Assembly: GCA_902727935.1 (NCBI GenBank)
Contig: CACVAX010000059.1
Location: forward strand, 109,211 to 173,210
Length of the DNA: 64,000 bases
Origin: an uncultured Sulfurovum sp.
Lineage (GTDB): Bacteria; Campylobacterota; Campylobacteria; Campylobacterales; Sulfurovaceae
Reading direction: 5' to 3'
The notes below the pieces were generated by a model, which was not told the origin of the DNA, did no database searches, and saw only the letters and a list, made by a program, of their open reading frames with translations. This document shows positions 1 to 8,395 of this stretch, piece after piece; the stretch's first letter is position 1, and each line of letters opens with the position of its first letter. The translations under genes and the position numbers were made by a program.

Positions 1-2306
1 CTTGTATAGCGTGTCATGATGGCATAGAACATATTCGCGACCACTCCTCAAAAATGATGCAAGAGATTTTAGAGGTGGCTGACAAAGCAGGGGCTAAAGG
101 GAATGATTGTGTGGTATGTCATGGAGGTAACCCCAATACCAATGATAAAAATGCATCGCATTCGGGAACGCTAAAATATTTTTTAGAGAACCAAGGGCCT
201 AAAGCGTTTTATCCTAGTCCAACGAGTCAATGGATAAACATTAACACTTGTGGTATGTGTCATCCTGAACAAGTAAAATCTCAATGGAACTCTCTAATGA
301 ACACCGAAGCAGGAAAGATTCATGGGGCATTGTGGTCATTTGGAAAAGCAGATGGCTATAACCATACCGAGTCAAATTATGATGCGAATAATACTCACGA
401 ACGCTTGGGAACAAAAACTTATCAAGAATACATGGAACAGCTCTCTAAGCTAGAACCACAAGCTTTTCCAAAAGAATCAAAAAAAATTCCCAAAGCCCCA
501 ACAGCCCAAGAGATTGAAAAAGACCCTTTACTCTCCGTTTATACTTATTTAAGACAAGAGTGTCTACGTTGTCACACAGGAGGAAAAGGGCGTCAACGTC
601 GTGGTGATTTTAGAGGAATGGGCTGTGCCTCTTGTCATATTCCTTACTCAAATGAAGGGTTTTATGAAGGAAATGATAAAAGTATTTCTAAAGATAAAGC
701 TGGACACATGCTGACGCATCAGATTCAATCTTCACGTAAAGTTCATGTGAGCGTACATGATATTAATTATTCAGGTGTTCCCGTTGAGACTTGTACCACG
801 TGTCATAACCGTGGAAAGCGTATAGGGGTTTCGTACCAAGGATTAATGGAGACAGAATATCAAGGGACGTTTGACCATGAGGGCAATGGTCAGCCTAAGC
901 TTCATACTAAGCGTTATCTGCACCTCACCGAAGACATTCACTATTCAAAAGGAATGCTTTGTCAAGATTGTCATACTTCCAATGACATGCATGGAGATGG
1001 GTTTATGACGGGGGCAAACCTTGGGGCTGTGGAAATTGAGTGTCAAGATTGTCATGGTACAACCAAAAAATACCCTTGGGAGTTACCCCTTGGTTATTCA
1101 GATGAGTTTGCGTTAAGTCCTAAAACAGGTAGTCCCAGAGGAACAACCCATACTTTGGCTGAATATTTAAAAAAAGGGGCTATTCCTAAAAATCAAGGAG
1201 AAGGTTTTTTACTTTCAGCCCGTGGAAATCCTCTGACCAAAGCCGTACGACATGGCAACAAAGTAATGATGCATTTGGCTTCTGGAAAAGAGATAGAACT
1301 TAAACCTCTAAAGTATTTAAAAGAGCAAGATAAGCTTTCTAAAAAAGCATTGGTAGCCATGGATAAGATAGAGGCTCATACCGATAAACTGGAGTGTTAT
1401 ACTTGTCATGCCACATGGGCACCTCAATGTTATGGATGTCATGTGAAGATAGATTATTCAAAAGGAAAACAAAACCCTGATTATTTGGCTGCGTCACATG
1501 CTCATGACATTCATGGAAATTCAGGAGAAGATACCTTAAAAGACTTTTTAGTAGATGGGAAAGTAACCGAGACCCGAAGTTACTTACGTTGGGAAGACCC
1601 AGCACTTTCAGTGAACGGCGAAGGGCGTGTTTCTCCAACCATTCCTGGATGTCAAACAACCATTACGGTCATAGGTCAAGAAGGAAATACGTTACTTCAA
1701 AACCACATTGTTACAATACCCAATGTCGAAGGGGCTGGTGCAGAGGGGCAAAATAGCATTACCATGGCACAAGTAAACCCCCATACCATTAGCAAAGAAG
1801 CACGGAGTTGTGAGTCTTGTCATACTTCTAAAAAAGCTTTGGGTATGGGCATAGAGGGGGGAAAGTATTTTGCTGACCAGAGTAAAAGTACTATTGTTGA
1901 CCTGATGACGGCTGAGGGTAAAGTGCTTCCTAAAAGAGTTGATGAGCAGATTCCAGCCATTCCAAATCTAAAGCATGACTACTCGGTGATGGTGGATGAA
2001 AATGGAACACAAGTTCAAACGGTAGATAATCATTGGACGTTAGCAAATCCTCTTTCTGCTGAACAACGGGCTAAACTTGACCGTCAAGGGGCTTGTTTGG
2101 CTTGTCATCAGAGTATTCCAAAGGGTGACTTGGCGATTTCAGCCATGAATCATATGGCAAACATGGCAGGAGTTGAGATAGACAGAGAGAAACATAATGA
2201 AATTTTAAATAAAAGCATAAAAATATCAGCTTGGGTACAAATTGGCACTCTTATTTTGCTTTTATTTGGTTTGGTGTTTTGGTTTGTTTATAGACGAAAA
2301 AAGTAG
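1..2306 (+). CDS. multiheme c-type cytochrome, membrane-anchored, 5' end outside window
   Basis: Exported electron-transfer protein. The reading frame is open to the left edge: bases 3-17 encode CIACH, a heme-binding motif, so the ATG at 54 is internal and the true start lies upstream. Twelve CxxCH motifs are visible (CIACH, CVVCH, CGMCH, CLRCH, CASCH, CTTCH, CQDCH twice, CYTCH, CYGCH, CESCH, CLACH), so at least twelve c-type hemes. The C-terminus is one hydrophobic helix of about 20 residues followed by RRKK, placing the heme domain in the periplasm with a cytoplasmic basic tail. It does not show the CX15CH site of MccA sulfite reductase. Its redox partner and substrate cannot be told from sequence. 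A small membrane protein follows 9 bp downstream, probably in the same operon. Confidence 0.9.
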   Translation, partial: CIACHDGIEHIRDHSSKMMQEILEVADKAGAKGNDCVVCHGGNPNTNDKNASHSGTLKYFLENQGPKAFYPSPTSQWININTCGMCHPEQVKSQWNSLMNTEAGKIHGALWSFGKADGYNHTESNYDANNTHERLGTKTYQEYMEQLSKLEPQAFPKESKKIPKAPTAQEIEKDPLLSVYTYLRQECLRCHTGGKGRQRRGDFRGMGCASCHIPYSNEGFYEGNDKSISKDKAGHMLTHQIQSSRKVHVSVHDINYSGVPVETCTTCHNRGKRIGVSYQGLMETEYQGTFDHEGNGQPKLHTKRYLHLTEDIHYSKGMLCQDCHTSNDMHGDGFMTGANLGAVEIECQDCHGTTKKYPWELPLGYSDEFALSPKTGSPRGTTHTLAEYLKKGAIPKNQGEGFLLSARGNPLTKAVRHGNKVMMHLASGKEIELKPLKYLKEQDKLSKKALVAMDKIEAHTDKLECYTCHATWAPQCYGCHVKIDYSKGKQNPDYLAASHAHDIHGNSGEDTLKDFLVDGKVTETRSYLRWEDPALSVNGEGRVSPTIPGCQTTITVIGQEGNTLLQNHIVTIPNVEGAGAEGQNSITMAQVNPHTISKEARSCESCHTSKKALGMGIEGGKYFADQSKSTIVDLMTAEGKVLPKRVDEQIPAIPNLKHDYSVMVDENGTQVQTVDNHWTLANPLSAEQRAKLDRQGACLACHQSIPKGDLAISAMNHMANMAGVEIDREKHNEILNKSIKISAWVQIGTLILLLFGLVFWFVYRRKK

Positions 2307-2315
2307 AGGATATTT

Positions 2316-2669
2316 ATGACCACTGTATTAATGATATTGATGCTTCCTATGGGGCTTTATGTCTATTTTTGGGTAGAGAAAAAAGACCAAATAGCGTATC
2401 AAAAAGTTTTTGATGACTATCAACAAAAAATAGTGAACAATCAAAATTTAACCGATGCTCAAAAGATTGTAAAATTTGAACAAATGTTAGAGCAAAATGG
2501 ATATGAAGTGACAGAAGTTACCTTGAAAAGGGTTGTTGCCAAAAGAAAGATACTCTCAATGGGATTGATAATGATAGGTTTAGGGCTTTATATTGTGGGT
2601 TTGTTTGTTTATCTTTTTTACTTTTATGTTTTACAAAAACCCCATACGGTTGTGTTTGAACTTAATTGA
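2316..2669 (+). CDS. small two-helix membrane protein downstream of multiheme cytochrome
   Basis: I do not recognise the family. The 117-residue product has a hydrophobic N-terminal helix (about residues 3-20), a charged Gln/Lys-rich middle of about 60 residues, and a second long hydrophobic stretch (about 79-110). The ribosome site AGAGGA lies just before the ATG and overlaps the cytochrome stop region, so the two genes are probably translated from one mRNA. A role as membrane partner or assembly factor of the cytochrome is only an inference from position. Confidence 0.75.
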   Translation: MTTVLMILMLPMGLYVYFWVEKKDQIAYQKVFDDYQQKIVNNQNLTDAQKIVKFEQMLEQNGYEVTEVTLKRVVAKRKILSMGLIMIGLGLYIVGLFVYLFYFYVLQKPHTVVFELN

Positions 2670-2756
2670 AGCATTGGTCTAAGTTCATTGTTTTTAATTT
2701 TTTAATAAAAATGAGATAGAATTAGTAAAATTTAATTAAAGGTACTTTTCTTTTTA

Positions 2757-3542
2757 ATGAAAAAAACATTTGATACTCAAAACCCCCTTATTAAAATAGA
2801 GCATTTACAAAAAGTATTTGGAACAAAAGAAGTACTAAAAGATGTAAACCTTATTTTTCCAAAAGGCTCTACTACCGTCATATTAGGTCTATCAGGAGGA
2901 GGGAAGTCAACGATTATTAAACATATTGTAGGGCTGATGAAGCCAACATCTGGCAAAATAATGGTGGATGGGGTAGAGGTATCGAGTTGTTCGGAAAAAA
3001 CCTTACGTGAGGTACGTCAAAATATTGGCTATCTTTTTCAAGATGGAGCAATGTTTGATAGTATGAATATTTTTGATAATGTGGCATTTCCTTTGCGAGA
3101 GCATTTTAAACTTTCAAAAGATGAAATCCATGATAAAGTCATGAAAATGTTACATATGACAGGACTCGATGCTAAACGTGTGGCAGAACTTTTTCCCAAT
3201 GAGTTAAGTGGAGGAATGCGTAAACGGGCTGGTTTGGCAAGGGCTATTATTATGGAACCTACCATTATTTTGTATGATGAACCTACTTCTGGGCTTGATC
3301 CGATTACCTCGGATTTGATTACACAACTTATTTTAAAACTACAAAAAGAGCTAGGCGTAACTTCGGTGTTGATTACCCATGATATGAAAGAGAGTTTTAA
3401 ATCAGCAGACTATTTAGCTTTTCTTTTTGAGGGAGAAATTATTGAATGGGCTGAAAATGAAGATTTTAAAAATACAACAAATCCTTATGTAAAACAATTA
3501 CTTAATGGTAGTGGTGAAGGGCCTATTCAATTTAATGACTAG
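2757..3542 (+). CDS. mlaF: MlaF-type ABC transporter ATPase (phospholipid/lipid transport)
   Basis: Cytoplasmic ATPase of a Mla-type lipid transporter that moves phospholipids between the inner and outer membrane. Walker A is at residues 44-52 (GLSGGGKST), the signature LSGGM at 150-154 and Walker B IILYDE at 170-175. The stretch FDSMNIFDNVAFPLREH after the Q-loop is typical of MlaF/Ttg2A rather than other ABC ATPases. The length of 261 is normal. No permease (mlaE) or substrate-binding MCE protein (mlaD) is next to it, so its partners must be encoded elsewhere. An AAAGG element sits 14 nt before the ATG, rather far. The downstream glycosylase gene overlaps its last codons. Confidence 0.85.
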   Translation: MKKTFDTQNPLIKIEHLQKVFGTKEVLKDVNLIFPKGSTTVILGLSGGGKSTIIKHIVGLMKPTSGKIMVDGVEVSSCSEKTLREVRQNIGYLFQDGAMFDSMNIFDNVAFPLREHFKLSKDEIHDKVMKMLHMTGLDAKRVAELFPNELSGGMRKRAGLARAIIMEPTIILYDEPTSGLDPITSDLITQLILKLQKELGVTSVLITHDMKESFKSADYLAFLFEGEIIEWAENEDFKNTTNPYVKQLLNGSGEGPIQFND

Positions 3543-4017
3543 AGAAGAAGAGAGTTTTCAGCCCATTATATTTAAGAATTCTGAAATTTTAATTTTAGGT
3601 TCTTTCCCTTCTTTGGAGTCTTTTGAGAAATCATTTTATTATGCACATCCACGAAATCAGTTTTGGAAATTGCTTTCAGCATTGACGGCATCTCCTATTA
3701 ATAATAGAGACCAAAAAATATGGTTATTAAAAGAGTCTAAAATAGCCCTTTGGGATATGGTTAAAAGTTGTACACGAGAAAACTCTTTAGATAGTTCATT
3801 AGAAGAGATAGAGGTGAATGATTTGGCTTCATTTTTAGAAGAACATCCAAGCATTAAAAAAGTAGCATTTACAGGAAGATTATCTGAAAAACTCTTTAAA
3901 ATGCATTTTGGATATTTAGAGATAGAAACCGTTTATCTTCCTTCTCCATCAGCAGCTTATGCAAAGATGAGTTTTGAGATAAAACTGGAAAATTATAAAA
4001 GGTTATTGGTAGTTTAA
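3535..4017 (+). CDS. hypoxanthine/uracil-DNA glycosylase family protein
   Basis: Probable base-excision repair enzyme of the uracil-DNA glycosylase superfamily, in the hypoxanthine-DNA glycosylase (deoxyinosine) branch. The N-terminal LILGSFPSLESFEKSFYYAH and the following PRNQFWKLL are family hallmarks, and LPSPSAAYA near the C-terminus matches the LPSTSPAYA-like second motif. I chose the ATG at 3535 over an in-frame ATG at 3505 because the shorter form (160 residues) starts near the conserved domain and overlaps the mlaF stop by only 8 bp, an arrangement usual for translational coupling. The gene also overlaps apaH by one base (TAATG). Confidence 0.75.
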   Translation: MTREEESFQPIIFKNSEILILGSFPSLESFEKSFYYAHPRNQFWKLLSALTASPINNRDQKIWLLKESKIALWDMVKSCTRENSLDSSLEEIEVNDLASFLEEHPSIKKVAFTGRLSEKLFKMHFGYLEIETVYLPSPSAAYAKMSFEIKLENYKRLLVV

Positions 4018-4847
4018 TGGCAGTTTGGGCAGTAGGAGACATACAAGGATGCTTTGATTCTTTACAAGCATTACTAAAAAAGATTGACTTTAATCCTAAA
4101 GAGGATGAGTTATGGGTGGCTGGAGATTTGGTGAATAGGGGTAGTAAGTCTTTAGAGACGCTCAATTATTTGTATTCTATTAAAGATTCCGTACAAATTG
4201 TTTTAGGCAATCATGACATCGCACTTATCGCAGCCTATGCAGAAGTGAAAAAATCGAATGAAACCATTCAGCCTATTTTAGATGCACCTAACGCTGATAT
4301 ACTTATTCATTGGTTACGGCATCAACCTTTTTTTCATTGGAATTTTAAATTGGGTTATTGTATGGCTCATGCAGGGATTTCTCCCGAATTTGATTTTGGG
4401 ATGGCAACAACTTATGCCTTACGCATAGAAAAAAAGCTTCAAGGTCAAAATTATAAAGCTTGGTTAAAACACATGTTTAGAATCAATGCAAATAAATTTT
4501 CGGCTAAAGCTTCTTCTATGGACATCGATAAATATATTTTGAGTTCTTTTACAGCCATGCGTTTTTGTGAAGATGATGGACGTTTAGATTTTAAGCAAAA
4601 AGGGACACCTACAGAATATAAAGTATTAGGAAAAGGTCTCAAACCTTGGTTTGCTTGTCCTACACGACGTTCGACTACTTTAAAAGTGGTCTTTGGTCAT
4701 TGGTCAACATTAGGGTATTATCAAGATTCTAATGTCTTAGCTTTAGATACAGGATGTTTATGGGGAGGAGCATTAACGGTAGCTAGATTAGATACCCAAG
4801 AGCCAATTATTGTACAAATTCCTTGTAAAGCAGAGCAAAACCCTTAA
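4017..4847 (+). CDS. apaH: symmetrical bis(5'-nucleosyl)-tetraphosphatase
   Basis: Hydrolyses diadenosine tetraphosphate (Ap4A) to two ADP; cytoplasmic calcineurin-type metallophosphoesterase. Metal-binding motifs are GDIQGC (residues 7-12), GDLVNRG and GNHD in the first 70 residues, followed by the later HAG and GHW motifs. The length (276) matches the family. Its start overlaps the stop of the upstream glycosylase gene, so mlaF, the glycosylase gene and apaH look like one transcription unit. Confidence 0.92.
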   Translation: MAVWAVGDIQGCFDSLQALLKKIDFNPKEDELWVAGDLVNRGSKSLETLNYLYSIKDSVQIVLGNHDIALIAAYAEVKKSNETIQPILDAPNADILIHWLRHQPFFHWNFKLGYCMAHAGISPEFDFGMATTYALRIEKKLQGQNYKAWLKHMFRINANKFSAKASSMDIDKYILSSFTAMRFCEDDGRLDFKQKGTPTEYKVLGKGLKPWFACPTRRSTTLKVVFGHWSTLGYYQDSNVLALDTGCLWGGALTVARLDTQEPIIVQIPCKAEQNP

Positions 4848-4882
4848 ATTATTTTATAATATTTTTATTTAATAATAAGTGT

Positions 4883-4901
4883 TTATGCTTTTATAGCATA
4901 A
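4883..4901 (+). terminator. weak AT-rich hairpin after apaH
   Basis: Inverted repeat TTATGC / GCATAA (4883-4888 and 4896-4901) with a 7-nt loop. The stem is only 6 bp and the following sequence is A-rich, so terminator function is doubtful. Confidence 0.25.
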
Positions 4902-4924
4902 TAAAAACTAATTGTTACCTTTTG

Positions 4925-4930
4925 TATAAA
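4925..4930 (+). promoter_or_regulatory. candidate -10 box for sulfide dehydrogenase gene
   Basis: TTTGTATAAAAT provides a TG-extended TATAAA box about 95 bp before the start codon, in an AT-rich 178-bp gap. There is no clear -35, as is usual in Campylobacterota. Confidence 0.3.
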
Positions 4931-5025
4931 ATAATAAAAAAGTAGAATAAGAGTCGATATTTATTTATTTTTTTTTTAAAGCTAAGTTACCATTAAGTAT
5001 CTTAAAATTATCAAAGGAAGAAATT

Positions 5026-6387
5026 ATGAGTATGGAAAGAAGAGATTTATTTAAGTTAGCAGGTGTGGCAGCAGCTGTAGCCGTAGTACCATCAGTGACA
5101 GGTTGTGCTTCAAATTCAGCAGCAGCACCAGCATCGTTTGTTAAAAAAGCATCTGGTAAATCAGTGGTTATCATTGGTGGTGGTTGGGGTGGACTGACCA
5201 TGGCAAAAGAGCTTAGAAAACAAGACAAAAGTATTGATGTAACAGTGGTTGAGAAAAAAGATATTTTTATGTCTTGTCCTGTATCTAACCTTTACCTTGG
5301 TGGTTTAGAGAGCATGAGTCTTGCTCAACTTACACATGATTTCTATGCCCCAGCTAAAGCACATGGTTATACCTTTATACAAGGTGAAGTCACAGAGATT
5401 AATAGAGCCTCAAAATATATCAACACAACCTCTGGAGCATTATCTTATGATATTTTGGTACTCTCTCCAGGTATTGCTTATGATTATGAAAAGCAGTTTC
5501 CAACTTGGGATGCAGCTAAAATCTCACAAGTAGCACACGCTTGTCCAGCAGCGTTAATGCCAGGAAGTGAACACCTTGCACTTAAAAGACAACTTGATAA
5601 TATGGATGATGGTAACGTGATTATTGTGCCTCCTGCAACAGGAAAGTTTAGATGTCCTCCAGCACCTTATGAAAGAACGGCAATGGTAGCGAACTACATG
5701 AAAAAAGAAGGGATTCAAGGTAAAGTTATCGTGCTTGATACCAGACCAGGAAAGTTTGCAAAAGCAGCAGCTTTTAAAGAATCTTGGAAAGATGCCTTTG
5801 CAGATATTATTGATTATAGAGGTTCGAGTACAGTTACAGATGTTGATACCGTAGCCAAAACAATTACGTACACAGATGCTGAAGATAAATCACATACAGA
5901 GTCTTATCAAGTATGTTCATTAATGCCAATCAATAAATGTTCTCCAATTACAACAATGGCTGGAATTAAAACAAATGCAGCAGGTTTTGCAGCAATGGAA
6001 GGATATACATTCCGTTCAGCATCTGACAAAAATGTTTATGTTATTGGTGATGCAGTAGGGCATGCAATTCCACCATCGGGTCAAACAGCTATTTGGGGTG
6101 CTAAAAGAGCAGCAGGTCAAGTAGTTGCACAGCTTAATGGTAAGAAAAATGATCCAGTTGCAGGTCTTCCAGAAAAAGCAGCAAACGTATGTTACTCAAT
6201 GGTAAATGGTGCACCTGAAGAAGCAATTATGGTAACCCATGAGTTCCATGCTGATCCATCTGGAAAACTTAAAGGTAAAGGTGCTGTTCCAAAGCCTAAA
6301 GATGGAAATGGTAAATTTAGATCACAAGGTGTTGGTAAAGCACTTCACGAGTGGTATAATGGTTCAATCAGAGAAATGTTCTCTTAG
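5026..6387 (+). CDS. fccB: sulfide dehydrogenase flavoprotein (FccB/SoxF type)
   Basis: FAD enzyme that oxidises sulfide in the periplasm, passing electrons to a c-type cytochrome. The N-terminus RRDLFKLAG (from residue 5) is a Tat signal, and VTGC at 24-27 could also be a lipobox. The FAD-binding GGGWGG is at residues 51-56. SCPVSN and KFRCPP carry cysteines in positions expected for the redox-active centre of flavocytochrome c. GDAVGHAIPPSGQTA is the second FAD contact. The C-terminal FCSD-type domain is present and the length (453) fits. The strong AAGGAAG at 5014-5020 fixes the start. No cytochrome subunit is adjacent, so it resembles a SoxF-like lone flavoprotein. Which c-type partner it uses is unknown. 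Confidence 0.8.
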   Translation: MSMERRDLFKLAGVAAAVAVVPSVTGCASNSAAAPASFVKKASGKSVVIIGGGWGGLTMAKELRKQDKSIDVTVVEKKDIFMSCPVSNLYLGGLESMSLAQLTHDFYAPAKAHGYTFIQGEVTEINRASKYINTTSGALSYDILVLSPGIAYDYEKQFPTWDAAKISQVAHACPAALMPGSEHLALKRQLDNMDDGNVIIVPPATGKFRCPPAPYERTAMVANYMKKEGIQGKVIVLDTRPGKFAKAAAFKESWKDAFADIIDYRGSSTVTDVDTVAKTITYTDAEDKSHTESYQVCSLMPINKCSPITTMAGIKTNAAGFAAMEGYTFRSASDKNVYVIGDAVGHAIPPSGQTAIWGAKRAAGQVVAQLNGKKNDPVAGLPEKAANVCYSMVNGAPEEAIMVTHEFHADPSGKLKGKGAVPKPKDGNGKFRSQGVGKALHEWYNGSIREMFS

Positions 6388-6409
6388 TCGTTGAATCTTC
6401 ATTATGGTT

Positions 6410-6436
6410 TGCACTCATCTTTAAGTGATGGGTGCA
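6410..6436. terminator. hairpin between convergent fccB and lpxH
   Basis: TGCACTCATC pairs with GATGGGTGCA (one G-U pair) around a 7-nt loop, 23 bp after the fccB stop. The genes converge here, which favours a terminator, but no T-run follows in either direction. Confidence 0.4.
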
Positions 6437-6520
6437 GTCACTTACTAACGTAAGCTCTTTTACCCAAACACTTAAATCTAAGTACAACTCATAATAAATT
6501 TTCATCAACTAACTATTGAG

Positions 6521-7222
6521 TTAAATCTTTTTAAAAACTATTTTCCCATTTTCAACAATTCCAACTTTTTTATGACAAGCCAGTGATGGCAATGAAACAT
6601 AGTTTTTATGTATTAAACCTTGATGAAAGTGTCCTTCAATGATGAGGGAGTCTTGAGGGTAATGATTTCTAATGGCATCAAAACGTTTTGCATAGCCTTT
6701 AAAGTCTCCACATATTTTTTTTGTTTTTAATTTTTTCATTCGATGGTTAATAATTTGTTTTTCAAAAGGTTTTAGAAGGTTTAGGGTTATTTTATTTCTA
6801 AGAATTTTAGAATAGAAGTCATAGCCAAAATTGGTTGCGTATTTGTCGCCATGACTCAGGTAAATATTTTTCTGACCCAGTTGGTAGTGCAGGGGTTGTG
6901 TTTCTCTTGTGTAGACTTTGATATGTGGAAAAATTTCTTTTAAACAAAAGTCATGATTCCCTTCTAGGTAGATAATTTCTAGTGTTCTTGATAGTTCTTG
7001 TAATAATATTATGGCATCTTTAGAGAAAGTTTGAATGTAGTTGTTGTAGCCAAAGAGTAAATCAAATATATCACCCATGAGAAAGAGTTGAGAAGTTTTT
7101 AGGGTTTGATTTTGGATTTTTTGAAGCAGGACTAAAAATTCCTCACCATGGTGAGGGTAATGAGCATCGGCGATAAAGAGTGCATTTTCTTTAATTTGGG
7201 GAATTATGCCCTCTATTGGCAT
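6521..7222 (-). CDS. lpxH: UDP-2,3-diacylglucosamine diphosphatase-like phosphoesterase
   Basis: Calcineurin-like metallophosphoesterase, probably the LpxH step of lipid A synthesis (UDP-diacylglucosamine to lipid X) at the inner membrane. Metal-ligand motifs in order: DAHY (residues 19-22), GDIFD, EGNHD, SHGDK and GHFH. The length (233) suits LpxH. The start overlaps the end of the perR gene by 10 bp, so both are made from one mRNA. Other LpxH-like phosphoesterases exist, so the exact substrate is inferred. Confidence 0.72.
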   Translation of the reverse strand: MPIEGIIPQIKENALFIADAHYPHHGEEFLVLLQKIQNQTLKTSQLFLMGDIFDLLFGYNNYIQTFSKDAIILLQELSRTLEIIYLEGNHDFCLKEIFPHIKVYTRETQPLHYQLGQKNIYLSHGDKYATNFGYDFYSKILRNKITLNLLKPFEKQIINHRMKKLKTKKICGDFKGYAKRFDAIRNHYPQDSLIIEGHFHQGLIHKNYVSLPSLACHKKVGIVENGKIVFKKI

Positions 7223-7608
7223 TTTTGGCAGAGTCCAAAGAGGTTAATTTGAGAAGATTGTAGTTGAAAATTTTCAATAATAAGTGTTTCTTTTGTCTTA
7301 GAGGTAATTTCTGTGTCCATAATATAACCACAGTTTTCACAAATAAGATGCATGTGTTCCTCTTTTTTGAGTTCATACTTTGATTTCTCACCATTCATTG
7401 GTACTTCTACAATAACATTATTCTCTTGCATTACAATAATATTTTTGTAAATGGTTGCCAAAGATAATGTGGGGTATTGTTTTTTGACATCTTCATAAAT
7501 ATCATCAACATTTATATGACCAGCTTTATCTATGGATTGTAAGATTGATGTTCGTTGTATGGTGGCCTTTAAATCATTGTCTTTAAGTAAGGTGATGTAG
7601 TTTGTCAT
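7213..7608 (-). CDS. perR: Fur-family peroxide regulator, PerR-like
   Basis: DNA-binding metal-dependent repressor. The N-terminal winged helix includes LSLATIYKNI (49-58) as recognition helix. The dimerisation domain has HMHLIC (85-90) and two zinc-binding CxxC pairs, C90/C93 and C127/C130. Residue pattern and the neighbouring peroxiredoxin gene favour PerR over Fur. It lies 119 bp downstream of that gene on the same strand and has its own AAGG ribosome site and -10-like box. Autoregulation and control of the peroxiredoxin are expected from family knowledge, not shown here. Confidence 0.8.
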   Translation of the reverse strand: MTNYITLLKDNDLKATIQRTSILQSIDKAGHINVDDIYEDVKKQYPTLSLATIYKNIIVMQENNVIVEVPMNGEKSKYELKKEEHMHLICENCGYIMDTEITSKTKETLIIENFQLQSSQINLFGLCQKCQ

Positions 7609-7655
7609 GATTTTACCTTATATTATTTTATTTCTTTATAAATACTTATGTAAAT

Positions 7656-7661
7656 ATTATA
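7656..7661 (-). promoter_or_regulatory. candidate -10 box for perR
   Basis: Read on the minus strand this is TATAAT within TTTACTATAATATTTAC, about 48 bp before the perR start codon. It would let perR be transcribed apart from the peroxiredoxin gene. Confidence 0.35.
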
Positions 7662-7727
7662 GTAAAGAATACTTAAATATGTATTTGTATAACATGGGTA
7701 AAAATACCCACATTATAGATTGGTTTA

Positions 7728-8324
7728 CTACAGCTCTTCAGCGTGTTTACCAAGATAATCTGCAACACCAGCTGTGTCTGCTTTCATACCTTCATCACCT
7801 TGAACCCAACCAGCAGGACAAACTTCACCAAACTCGTTAGTGTAAAGCATGGTGTCTACCATTCTTAGCATTTCATCAATGTTTCTTCCTAATGGAAGGT
7901 CATTAACTACTGCATGTCTTACTGTACCATCAGCATCAATAAGGAAAGAACCTCTAAGTGCAACAGCATCGTTAAGAAGAACATCGTAATCTCTCGCAAT
8001 TTGCTTAGAAAGGTCAGCTACTAAAGGCATATCAACTCTACCAATACCACCATTTTCAACAGCTGTTTCTCTCCATGCAAAGTGTGAAAATTGGCTATCT
8101 ACAGATACACCAATAACATTAACACCTTTTTCTCTAAAAGCAGCTGCTCTGTGAGAAAATGCAATAATTTCTGAAGGACATACAAAAGTAAAGTCTAGTG
8201 GATAGAAGAAAAGAACAGCACCTTTTTCACCTAAGTTTTCCATTAGGTTGAAATCCTCAACGATTTGTCCGTCTGCTAATACGGCTGCTGCTGTGAAGTC
8301 TGGTGCTTTATTTGTTACGATCAT
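7728..8324 (-). CDS. ahpC: typical 2-Cys peroxiredoxin (AhpC/TSA family)
   Basis: Cytoplasmic peroxidase reducing hydrogen peroxide, organic hydroperoxides and peroxynitrite. The peroxidatic cysteine C49 lies in FTFVCPSE, the resolving cysteine C169 in EVCPAGW. Total length 198 is normal. AAGGAATTACC precedes the ATG. No AhpF reductase is near; thioredoxin probably recycles it, as in other Campylobacterota. An imperfect palindrome (8334-8354) just upstream of the ribosome site could be a PerR operator. Confidence 0.93.
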   Translation of the reverse strand: MIVTNKAPDFTAAAVLADGQIVEDFNLMENLGEKGAVLFFYPLDFTFVCPSEIIAFSHRAAAFREKGVNVIGVSVDSQFSHFAWRETAVENGGIGRVDMPLVADLSKQIARDYDVLLNDAVALRGSFLIDADGTVRHAVVNDLPLGRNIDEMLRMVDTMLYTNEFGEVCPAGWVQGDEGMKADTAGVADYLGKHAEEL

Positions 8325-8395
8325 GGTAATTCCTTAAATAATAATTTTTATTAACAATGAAATTCTATCAAATAGAAAATAAAAAGAAGTTTAGC

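Noticed and set aside
54..56. ATG at 54 as the start of the cytochrome gene
   Set aside because: The same frame upstream encodes a heme motif CIACH and stays open to the left edge, so the gene is partial.
1..2306. Assignment of the multiheme cytochrome to MccA or hydroxylamine oxidoreductase
   Set aside because: Heme number is too high, and no CX15CH motif or P460-type crosslink region is seen.
4981..4997. GCTAAGTTACC before fccB, similar to the 3' part of GEMM aptamers
   Set aside because: None of the other aptamer parts (CC/GG hairpin, GCAAAG-like stretch) are present upstream, so it is taken as chance.
7607..7840. 77-codon plus-strand frame between perR and the peroxiredoxin gene
   Set aside because: Half of it is antisense to the peroxiredoxin C-terminus and the rest is AT-rich promoter DNA; no ribosome site or homologous features.
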